Of a DNA stretch of 15,726 nucleotides, positions 6,574-12,993 are shown in pieces. The translations under genes and the position numbers were made by a program. This stretch comes from Deltaproteobacteria bacterium. Its GTDB lineage: Bacteria > Desulfobacterota > Binatia > Binatales > Binataceae. Below the pieces are notes generated by a model, which searched no databases, was not told the DNA's origin, and saw only the letters and a list, made by a program, of their open reading frames with translations. The stretch's first letter is position 1. Each line of letters opens with the position of its first letter. The stretch is from positions 1 through 15,726 of the forward strand of contig JAJZAG010000049.1 in NCBI GenBank assembly GCA_021799555.1. Direction: 5' to 3'.

Positions 6574-7824
6574 TCATCCGCGCTCAATCTGGCGCAGCAG
6601 GAGCGCAATTAATCCCACGGCCACGATTAGTATGCATACGCCAGCAAGCCGCCGGAACAGTCCCTTATCTTTGGTATGCGAGTAGATCAACGGCATGTTG
6701 GCCATAGCGCTCGTCATCGACGTTATCACCGTCGCTGTGGCGGCGGTCTGCGCAGAGACCTTTCCGGCCAGCGTCAAAGCAGCGGCGCTCGCCGTTGTGC
6801 TCGCGCCGCTAACCAGCCCGCCTACTGCGCTCATAGTCAGAAAAGCGGCCGCGCCAAAGAACCGCTCAACGAGTGTCCCCAGGCAGATTAACGCCACAAA
6901 GAGCGCCGCAAACTTCGCTACGCGCGGAAACGCCAGCGGCGACGAGAGACGCAATTGCTGCTCCATCGGCGCCATTTGTTTCGACCGGCTGAACCACGCC
7001 AGCAATCCCGCCGCCGCGAGACCCATGCTGCCGAGCGGATAGAGCGCGATTTTTGCCGATTGAGGAGCGAAAATGACCAGGGTGATAAGATTCCGCAGGA
7101 ACATTGCGCCGCTGGTAATGAGAAATACCGCCATCCCCAGCGATCCGCCGCTTTCATTTTTGGCAAGCACCGCCGACAGCTCGGCCACCGCCGCTTTGCT
7201 GCTGATGAGTCCGCCAAAAAATGCCGCGTAGTAGCTGCCGCGGGTGCCGTATAGACGCAGCATCAGATAGTTCAAAAATCCCACGCCGGCGACGACTATG
7301 ACGATGAGCCAGGCTTGCCGAGGGTTTACCAGCGCCCAAGGGTCGATGAAGCGGTTCGGCAGGAGGGGATATACCACGAACGTGATCAGCGCCAGCAGCA
7401 CGGCGCTTCGAATTTCCCCGGGCGACAGTCCCCCCGCGAAGCGCGCCAGCTCCACTTTCCATGCGAGCAGCAAGGTCGTCAGAATCGCTGAGGCGATCGC
7501 CGTAAAATAGTGTCCTTCGCCAATGAGCGCGCCGAGAATTACCGTAAGCAGCAACGCAACGGACGTGGTGATCTCGACCGAGCCGCTCTTGATCAAGCTG
7601 CGCACGTTGAGAAGCACGACGAGCAGGATGACGCCGCCGAGCGTCACAAACAGGAGCGTGGGCTGAACCAAATCGCTGAGAGCGCCTAGTAATGCGGTGA
7701 TCGCAAAGGTACGAACGCCGACATCCTTCTGCGCCCACTCGCGCTCCAAGCCGACAAGCAAGCCAACGCTCAACGCCAGCGCGATTTTTGACGCGATGTC
7801 GTCGTATGGGAATGTCGTGGCCAC
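6574..7824 (-). CDS. MgtC/SapB-type membrane protein with DUF4010
   Basis: This is a polytopic inner-membrane protein. The N-terminal MgtC/SapB-like signature is IALALSVGLLVGLEREW followed by VRTFAITALLGAL. A long DUF4010 region with many hydrophobic helices follows (LLFVTLGGVILLVVLLNVRS; TSVALLLTVILGALIGEG; IRSAVLLALITFVVYPLLPN). Near the C-terminus is GGLVSGASTTASAAALTLAG with an STTASAAALT helix typical of the family. About 11-13 helices are expected. The function of DUF4010 proteins is not established. The frame is open to an ATG at 8259, but the first 145 residues are not membrane-like. The GTG at 7824 follows AAGGA by 4 bases and gives 416 residues, the usual family size, so it was chosen. 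It converges with hpnR and diverges from the TetR gene. Confidence 0.83.
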   Translation of the reverse strand: MATTFPYDDIASKIALALSVGLLVGLEREWAQKDVGVRTFAITALLGALSDLVQPTLLFVTLGGVILLVVLLNVRSLIKSGSVEITTSVALLLTVILGALIGEGHYFTAIASAILTTLLLAWKVELARFAGGLSPGEIRSAVLLALITFVVYPLLPNRFIDPWALVNPRQAWLIVIVVAGVGFLNYLMLRLYGTRGSYYAAFFGGLISSKAAVAELSAVLAKNESGGSLGMAVFLITSGAMFLRNLITLVIFAPQSAKIALYPLGSMGLAAAGLLAWFSRSKQMAPMEQQLRLSSPLAFPRVAKFAALFVALICLGTLVERFFGAAAFLTMSAVGGLVSGASTTASAAALTLAGKVSAQTAATATVITSMTSAMANMPLIYSHTKDKGLFRRLAGVCILIVAVGLIALLLRQIERG

Positions 7825-7965
7825 GTCGTCCTTCGCGTCAGTATACGCGGCGAGGTCGAATCCGGACACGTTGGGAATTCTTTTCCGGCAAGAACCCAAA
7901 GCCACGCCGACGAACCGAGCCGCGCGCGCCGCCGCCATAGGCCCGCGCCAGCAACTCCGGCCAAC

Positions 7966-8190
7966 GGAAACATATGGTTCGTCCACAACGAGCGGCGAGG
8001 CCTTCTGGGCGAGCAAGATCCGTTCGTCACAGTGCGGGATCTGGCGGACCTTTTCGGGCTTGATCAATCGGCGGGCGATGGCCTCGCGGCTGGCGGCGTA
8101 ATTCGTACGCCGATAGTTTCGGGCGGGTTCCTTGCGCAGAGAGACCGAGCTTTGGCGAGTGGTCTCCACAAGGTCGAGCCAGGCTTGCTC
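7966..8190 (-). pseudogene. Possible TraG/VirD4-like coupling-protein relic
   Basis: The stretch upstream of the DUF4010 start (7825-8261) holds no convincing intact gene. Within it, in the same frame as the membrane protein, is a segment including TRQSSVSLRKEP and ARRLIKPEKVRQIP, then DERILLAQKASPLVV. The order of a polar QSVS-type segment, an A-R-x-L-x-x-P-E-x-V motif and a hydrophobic ILL-x5-PL strand resembles the extreme C-terminus of conjugative coupling proteins (TraG/VirD4). No Walker motifs or the rest of such a gene are present. This is recalled family resemblance without a search, so it is weak. The alternative is that this is non-coding leader that happens to be open. Confidence 0.25.
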
Positions 8191-8261
8191 GCTTTTTGGC
8201 GGCTGGCGAACGTATCGCGAACTCGGCGCACTGACTGCGTGTGGCTTGGGAACGGTCATTC

Positions 8262-8289
8262 TTGACTGAATGAATCATTTAGTTATAAT
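8262..8289 (+). promoter_or_regulatory. Near-consensus sigma-70 promoter for the TetR gene
   Basis: A -35 box TTGACT (8262-8267, 5 of 6 consensus) and a perfect -10 box TATAAT (8284-8289) are separated by 16 bases. Transcription would start near 8296, giving a leader of about 48 bases before the TetR ATG at 8344. This is the best promoter in the window and stands out as an AT-rich patch in GC-rich DNA. Confidence 0.75.
8265..8283. promoter_or_regulatory. 19-bp palindromic operator candidate
   Basis: ACTGAATGA-A-TCATTTAGT is a 9-1-9 inverted repeat with one mismatch. It starts inside the -35 box and ends exactly where the -10 box begins. Binding of a dimer there would block RNA polymerase. 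Position directly upstream of a tetR-family gene makes autorepression the natural reading. Half-sites of the TGAATGA type are known for some TetR regulators (for example Bacillus FadR), but that does not identify the ligand. Confidence 0.65.
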
Positions 8290-8343
8290 CACGGTGCCGA
8301 ACGGGGATTCTCCTGGACCGCCGGGCTCCGGTTGGACGCAAAC

Positions 8344-9096
8344 ATGGCCAGACGCAGACCAGCCGACCGTATCCCAAGCCTGATCGATGCCGCGGTCCGC
8401 GTTTTCTCCTTGAAAGGTTTCCGCCGCGCGCAGATGGCCGACATCGCGCACGAGATGGGCGTTTCGGCAGGTTCGCTCTACAACTACGTGGAGAGTAAAG
8501 AGGCCCTCTTTTATCTGGTGATCGATCGGGGCCTAACACAGGAGCCCGCTTCGGAGCCGCTGCCGCTTCCGGTGCCAACTCCGCCGCCGGGCGCGCTCGC
8601 CAAACGGATCGTCGAACGCTTCCGGACAGAAGGTTCGATGCCCGCCCTGTCGGCCGCGCTGAAGCATCCGCGCGCCGCAGACCCGTCCGCCGAACTCGAA
8701 GCTATCGTGCGCGAGCTTTATGGGCTCAGCTATCGATTCGCGCATCTGACGTCGATACTCGACCGGTCTGCGCACGACATGCCGGAACTCGCCGGGCTGT
8801 TTTACGGCAAGATGCGCGGCGGACTCGTCGCGCGGCTGGCACGGCTTATCGAGTTGCGGACGGAGGCGGGTCAGTTCCGGCGCGTGCCGCATCCTGCGGT
8901 GGCCGCACGGCTGATTATCGAGACGGTAAGCTATTTCGCCCGAAACATCCGCGGCGATCCCGCCTCGGAAGACATCAGCGATGAAGCCGCGGAGGAAACG
9001 ACCGTTGACTTTATCGTGAACTCGCTGGTGGCGTCGCGACGCCGTACGAGGCTCACGAGCGCCGGGAAACCAACGCCGTCGGCCGCGGCAATATGA
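8344..9096 (+). CDS. TetR/AcrR family transcriptional regulator
   Basis: This is a 250-residue one-component regulator, expected to act as a dimer. The N-terminal DNA-binding domain is clear: IPSLIDAAVRVFSLKGFRRA, then MADIAHEMGVSAGSLYNYVE with the helix-turn-helix at about residues 29-48, and SKEALFYLVID. The C-terminal ligand-binding part (about 85-235) is helical and not diagnostic; a Pro-rich linker (LPLPVPTPPP) joins the two. The ATG at 8344 was preferred to the TTG at 8332, as it starts in the usual place, about 10 residues before helix 1, with GGA 7 bases upstream. It is preceded by a strong promoter overlapped by a palindrome, suggesting self-repression. The cupredoxin and flavoprotein genes follow on the same strand and are probable targets. 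The effector is unknown. Confidence 0.92.
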   Translation: MARRRPADRIPSLIDAAVRVFSLKGFRRAQMADIAHEMGVSAGSLYNYVESKEALFYLVIDRGLTQEPASEPLPLPVPTPPPGALAKRIVERFRTEGSMPALSAALKHPRAADPSAELEAIVRELYGLSYRFAHLTSILDRSAHDMPELAGLFYGKMRGGLVARLARLIELRTEAGQFRRVPHPAVAARLIIETVSYFARNIRGDPASEDISDEAAEETTVDFIVNSLVASRRRTRLTSAGKPTPSAAAI

Positions 9097-9167
9097 GCGA
9101 TCCGTTATGGGAAACCCAGCAGGGAGCCGCAGCCGGGGTATGCATCACGGGTGGTCGATTGGCTTAA
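9093..9167 (+). CDS. Possible 24-codon coupling peptide
   Basis: An ATG at 9093 overlaps the TetR stop codon (ATGA). It opens a 24-codon frame beginning MSDPLWETQQ and ending GGRLA, closed by a TAA at 9165-9167. That stop overlaps an in-frame ATG of the cupredoxin (9167) as TAATG. Such overlaps at both ends are typical of translational coupling. It could serve only to carry ribosomes from the regulator to the copper protein. No homology is recognised and it may be chance. Confidence 0.3.
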   Translation: MSDPLWETQQGAAAGVCITGGRLA

Positions 9168-9643
9168 TGACCGGAAGACCAGGGTTGAAAGAGGACCGCT
9201 CGGCGCCGAGATCGGAGGCCGGGAAATTACCTTCGAGCCGTGGGCGGCGTTGCTGGCTGCGCGCCTTTCTGGCCGGTGGTTTGTGCGTGGTAGTTGCCGG
9301 CGTCGGATTGGCGTGGTGGGCGGCGCGGCGGCAGATGGTGGTCGAGATGCAAGATGCGCCGATGGGCGGCTTCTTCGATCCGGACCGAATTACCGTCGCG
9401 GCCGGAACGACCGTTGAATGGAAGAACGTCGGCGAACAACCGCACGGCGCAACTGACGACTCAACCATCGCGCTGCGCGCCGGTGATGCCGCTTATCCGG
9501 CGGGAGCCAAGCCGTTTGACTCGGGGATTCTTCCGCCGGGACAAAGCTTCACCTACACGTTCGAGGTCCCCGGCACCTACAAGTACGTCTGCCTGCCTCA
9601 CGAGTTCGGAGGAATGACCGGGGAAGTGATTGTTACCAAGTAG
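9107..9643 (+). CDS. Membrane-anchored cupredoxin (blue copper protein)
   Basis: This is an electron-transfer protein of the plastocyanin/cupredoxin type on the outer face of the inner membrane. Basic residues (SRGRRCW) precede one hydrophobic helix at about 51-73 (LRAFLAGGLCVVVAGVGLAW), which acts as an uncleaved anchor. The cupredoxin domain follows: FFDPDRITVAAGTTVEWKN, then the type 1 copper ligands His113 (EQPHGATD), Cys162, His165 and Met170 in CLPHEFGGM. All four are present with the normal C-x2-H-x4-M spacing. The start is uncertain: in-frame ATGs occur at 9107, 9140 and 9167, none with a strong ribosome site, and the choice does not affect the anchor or domain. It lies 10 bases after the TetR stop and 116 bases before the flavoprotein, suggesting a shared redox job. 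Confidence 0.88.
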   Translation: MGNPAGSRSRGMHHGWSIGLMTGRPGLKEDRSAPRSEAGKLPSSRGRRCWLRAFLAGGLCVVVAGVGLAWWAARRQMVVEMQDAPMGGFFDPDRITVAAGTTVEWKNVGEQPHGATDDSTIALRAGDAAYPAGAKPFDSGILPPGQSFTYTFEVPGTYKYVCLPHEFGGMTGEVIVTK

Positions 9644-9759
9644 TGGCGCCGACTGAACTGTAACCGCCCCGTGAGGGCTGCAGGAGGCCGGTCGCGAATG
9701 TAGGCGGCCACTCCACTTCGCATGACTTGGTTTGCAACAGCTTTTTGGAGAAGGGTCAT

Positions 9760-11643
9760 ATGAATCGAAGAGCATTCTTGAAAGCGATCGGATCGGCGGC
9801 CGCACTCGTGCCGATTTTGCCGCGCCATCTGCTGGCGGCGACTATGAATTTCCACCGCCGCCGTCCTTCCGATGCCTCGTGGCCATCAAAGTCAGCCTGG
9901 AAGCAACTCAATGATACGGTCGGCGGAAATCTGATTCCCGTAAATTTTCCCCTTTCGATACTCAAGAGCGCCCCGGAAAGCGCGGACGCCAAGCGTCTCC
10001 TCGAGAATCTACGAAACCCATATTACATTGGCGAGCAGCCGGGGCTTACGCAGACGCTGGGCTGGGTTGATGCGTGGGCGACCAAGCCGAGCGTTTATGC
10101 GGTCGCGGCAAGGAACGCGAATGACATCGCCGCGGCTGTGAATTTCGCGCGCGAGAATAACTTGCGCCTCGTGGTCAGAGGCGGCGGGCACAGCTATCAG
10201 GGAACTTCCAACGCGCCCGATTCACTTATGGTTTGGACGCGTCACATGAACGAGATCACGATGCATCCCGCATTCGTGCCGCAGGGATGCGAGCGAACGA
10301 TGCAGCCGCAACCGGCGGTGACACTCGGAGCCGGCGTAATCGACATTCAGGCCTACGACGCGGTTACCACCAAGGGTGGGAGATACGTTCAGGGAGGAGG
10401 ATGCCTGACGGTGGGGCTGGCGGGTTTAGTTCAAGGCGGCGGCTTTGGAAGTTTCTCGAAACGCTATGGTTCGGCGGCGGGGAATTTGCTCGAAGCCGAA
10501 GTAGTCACGGCGGATGGCCAGATTCGGATTGCGAACGCATGCACGAACCCCGATCTGTTCTGGGCGTTGAAGGGCGGCGGTGGCGGCAGCTTCGGTGTCG
10601 TGAGTAAGTTGACGATGCGTACCCACGATCTTCCCGAATACTTTGGCGCCGCCAACTTCACAATCAAAGCTGGATCGGATGACGACTACCGACGTCTCAT
10701 CCGCGAGTTCGTGAGCTTCTACAAAGAGCAACTCTTCAACGACCATTGGGGGGAGCAGGTCTCCCTGAGGCCTGAAAACAAGCTCGAAATCAAGATGGTC
10801 TCTCAGGGATTGGACATCGAGCAGTCGAAAAAAGTCTGGCAACCGTTTCTGGACTGGATCGCGCGTTCGCCGCATGCGTATTCGCTTGAAGGGCAGACAC
10901 CTTTCGCAAGCATTCCGGCGCGACATTTTTGGGACGCGGATTGGTGGAAGGAGCATTGGCCGGAAGCCGCTTTCCCCCGCAATGGCGGTATCCTGCACGC
11001 ACTGCTTGACGAGATCCTCGTACACGTGATGCGGCAGCCGATTTTGTCGTTTGACAAGCGGCCCGGCGCGGAACCCAATCGCGCGTGGTGGAGGGGAAAC
11101 ACAGGGGAGGCCGGCTGGTTCATTTGGGGTTACGAGTCGCTGTGGATGCCCGAGTCGCTGCTCGAGAATGACGACTCCCAGCAGCGCCTCGCCGACGCGT
11201 TGTTTGCAAGCTCGCGGATTTCCGGTGTCGATCTGCACTTCAATAAGGGACTCGCCGGAGCGCCGCCCGACGCGATCGCCGGAGCGAAGGATACGGCGAT
11301 GAATCCGGCGGTGCTGACCGCCTTCGCTCTGGTGATTGTCGCCGACGGCCAGGGACCCGCATATCCGGGAATTCCGGGGCATGAGCCTTCGGTAGTGAAG
11401 GGCCGGAAGGCCGCGGCGCGGATTGATCAGTGCGTGAATCAACTTCGCGCCGTCACGGGGGAAACCGGAGCGTACTGGAGCGAGAGCAATTACTTCGAGA
11501 AGGGATGGCAACAAGCCTACTGGGGAAGCAATTATCCACGCCTTGCTGAAATCAAAAAAAAATACGATCCCGATGGACTGTTCTTCGTACACAACGGAGT
11601 CGGATCGGAGCAATGGAGCGCGGACGGTTTCACGAAGCTATGA
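9760..11643 (+). CDS. Tat-exported BBE-type FAD-binding oxidoreductase
   Basis: This is a 627-residue flavoprotein of the berberine-bridge-enzyme-like group. The N-terminus MNRRAFLKAIGSAAALVPIL is a twin-arginine signal, predicting export of the folded, FAD-loaded enzyme. The FAD_binding_4 domain shows VVRGGGHSYQGTS with His144, the usual attachment site to the FAD 8-alpha carbon. GGGCLTVGLAG holds Cys215 at the place of the second, 6-S-cysteinyl link, so bicovalent FAD is predicted. GGGFGSFSKRYGSAAGNLLE and ALKGGGGGSFGVV follow. The BBE domain closes the protein (KKKYDPDGLFFVHNGVGSE). The ATG at 9760 has GGAGAAGG 5 bases upstream. Substrate unknown; such enzymes oxidise sugars, alcohols or complex secondary metabolites. 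A cupredoxin gene directly upstream suggests an electron acceptor other than oxygen may be used. Confidence 0.92.
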   Translation: MNRRAFLKAIGSAAALVPILPRHLLAATMNFHRRRPSDASWPSKSAWKQLNDTVGGNLIPVNFPLSILKSAPESADAKRLLENLRNPYYIGEQPGLTQTLGWVDAWATKPSVYAVAARNANDIAAAVNFARENNLRLVVRGGGHSYQGTSNAPDSLMVWTRHMNEITMHPAFVPQGCERTMQPQPAVTLGAGVIDIQAYDAVTTKGGRYVQGGGCLTVGLAGLVQGGGFGSFSKRYGSAAGNLLEAEVVTADGQIRIANACTNPDLFWALKGGGGGSFGVVSKLTMRTHDLPEYFGAANFTIKAGSDDDYRRLIREFVSFYKEQLFNDHWGEQVSLRPENKLEIKMVSQGLDIEQSKKVWQPFLDWIARSPHAYSLEGQTPFASIPARHFWDADWWKEHWPEAAFPRNGGILHALLDEILVHVMRQPILSFDKRPGAEPNRAWWRGNTGEAGWFIWGYESLWMPESLLENDDSQQRLADALFASSRISGVDLHFNKGLAGAPPDAIAGAKDTAMNPAVLTAFALVIVADGQGPAYPGIPGHEPSVVKGRKAAARIDQCVNQLRAVTGETGAYWSESNYFEKGWQQAYWGSNYPRLAEIKKKYDPDGLFFVHNGVGSEQWSADGFTKL

Positions 11644-11778
11644 ACCGTAGCGCTCAGGTTGGGTGATGGCGGCGGAATGGAAATGCGTGTTTGAGACCCG
11701 GTCCGCCGGCGCAGCGTTTCTATTCGATAAGCTCCCGGCGTGGCCGATCGAACGGAACAGCGTCGGCAGCGCACGATA

Positions 11779-11937
11779 GGCGCGGATTGCGGGATCTTCG
11801 GCGCAGATTCGGATAGCGTCGCTGAACTCGCGGGCGAGATCGAGGTTGATCGCGTTGGCGGCATGCGGGCGGTTGAAAGGAATGCCGGCGAGGCCGCCGA
11901 ACTTGTCGAAAAGCAGGGTTGAACACTCGAGGTGCAC
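11779..11937 (-). pseudogene. Crotonase (enoyl-CoA hydratase) N-terminal fragment
   Basis: Reading from a GTG at 11937, the minus strand encodes CSTLLFDKFGGLAGIPFNRP, then HAANAINLDLAREFSDAI and CAEDPAIRA. This is the classic first 50 residues of the crotonase fold (strand, NRP-x-x-x-NA, helix, D-P-x-I/V-R-A). The next expected elements, the TG-x-G/AGGDL oxyanion-hole region and everything after it, are missing. The frame instead runs on into unrelated residues towards 11644. The fragment starts 14 bases after the dehalogenase stop on the same strand, as if it had been the next gene of that operon. It ends close to the flavoprotein 3' end, which suggests a deletion or insertion junction between about 11644 and 11779. 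The remaining 135 bases hold nothing I recognise. Confidence 0.68.
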
Positions 11938-11951
11938 GTGCGTTCCTTTGC

Positions 11952-12851
11952 TCAAGCGGCGGGGGCGGCCGCGATCGATTTGTGCCAATCGGCGATCGCG
12001 CGGCCGATTTCATGGGGCGAATCTTCCTGGATGAAATGAACGCCGCGGACGGTCACCTCGCGCTGATTCGGCCATCGCCGGCAGAACTCGCGCTGTGCGC
12101 CGGTAAGAATCGCTCCGGGATCTGCGTTGATGAAGAGTTTCGGGACAGCGCTCGACGCAAGCCATCCCGCATACGCGTTTGCGATAGCGACCACGTCGGC
12201 GGGTTCGCCGTCGATCGGGATTTCGCGCGGCCAGGTAAGCGTCGGGCGGCGCGACTCACCCGCTTCGCGAAAGGGCTTGCGGTACGCGTCCATCTCGGCG
12301 TCGCTCAATTTGCGCAGTACGCTGCCGGGCAGAATCCGCTCGACGAATATATTGCGCTTCAGGATCAGGTCTTCGCCCGCCGGCCCGCGGAGCGACTTAA
12401 AAAGCTCGACGGCGGACGGTGACCATTCCGACCAGGTCAGCGGCCGCACGATCGCTTCCATGTAGGCGATGCCGCGTACGCGTTCGGGATGGCGCCGCGC
12501 CCAATCGAAGCCCAGCGCGGAGCCCCAATCATGCACGACCAGGGTCAGCTTGCCGCTTGGGAGCACGCGCTCGAGAAACGCGTCAAGGTGTATCGCGTGA
12601 TCGGCGAAACGGTAATTTCCGGTTGAGGATTTTCCCGACGCTCCCATCCCGATCAGATCCGGCGCGACGCATCGCGCGATCGGTGCGAGATGAGGAATTA
12701 CGTTGCGCCACAGGTAGGAGGAGGTCGGATTGCCGTGAAGAAAGACAACCGGATCGCCGGCGCCCACGTCCGCATAGGACATCGAGGTTGCGAGCATCTG
12801 GACGCGCCGGCGCGGATGCGGATCGGCGGAGGAAATATCGTTGTCGTTCAT
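11952..12851 (-). CDS. Haloalkane dehalogenase (alpha/beta hydrolase)
   Basis: This is a 299-residue hydrolase that cleaves carbon-halogen bonds to give an alcohol and a halide ion. The residues of the HLD-II (DhaA/LinB) subfamily are all visible. Asn41 in FLHGNPTSSYLWRNVIPHL and Trp109 hold the halide. The nucleophile Asp108 is in LVVHDWGSALGFDWARRHP. The catalytic acid Glu132 is in IAYMEAIVRP, and the base His272 in GVHFIQEDSP. The cap domain occupies about 140-225. The Asp, Glu and His numbers match those of LinB. This combination separates it from epoxide hydrolases and haloacetate dehalogenases. It starts at the ATG 12851 with only a modest GGAACC stretch upstream. It diverges from an alkyl-DHAP-synthase-like oxidase and is followed by a crotonase fragment. 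Native substrate unknown. Confidence 0.92.
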   Translation of the reverse strand: MNDNDISSADPHPRRRVQMLATSMSYADVGAGDPVVFLHGNPTSSYLWRNVIPHLAPIARCVAPDLIGMGASGKSSTGNYRFADHAIHLDAFLERVLPSGKLTLVVHDWGSALGFDWARRHPERVRGIAYMEAIVRPLTWSEWSPSAVELFKSLRGPAGEDLILKRNIFVERILPGSVLRKLSDAEMDAYRKPFREAGESRRPTLTWPREIPIDGEPADVVAIANAYAGWLASSAVPKLFINADPGAILTGAQREFCRRWPNQREVTVRGVHFIQEDSPHEIGRAIADWHKSIAAAPAA

Positions 12852-12901
12852 CGGGGGCGGTTCCTCGATACGGATCGAGACATAGAAGCTTCAAGCGCCA
12901 A

Positions 12902-12929
12902 GCGCAAGCGCGATTTGTTTGACTTGCGC
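12902..12929. promoter_or_regulatory. Inverted repeat in a divergent promoter region
   Basis: GCGCAAG (12902-12908) and CTTGCGC (12923-12929) form perfect 7-bp arms with a 14-base spacer. They lie near the middle of the 142-base gap between the dehalogenase and the flavin oxidase, which are transcribed away from each other. A regulator binding here could control both. No clear -35/-10 pair was found; a TTGACT at 12919-12924 lacks a well-spaced -10. Confidence 0.3.
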
Positions 12930-12993
12930 GTCTCGCGGACCGCGATGCACAATCGCGACAGACGGCCGATAGGGCGGCGCGGAGGAAATCGCG

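Noticed and set aside
10426..11613. Long minus-strand open frame (395 codons) opposite the BBE flavoprotein
   Set aside because: Basic, low-information sequence antisense to a certain gene.
12919..12953. TTGACT ... CACAAT as a promoter for the FAD oxidase
   Set aside because: The spacer is 23 bases, well outside the usual 16-18, and the second box is poor.
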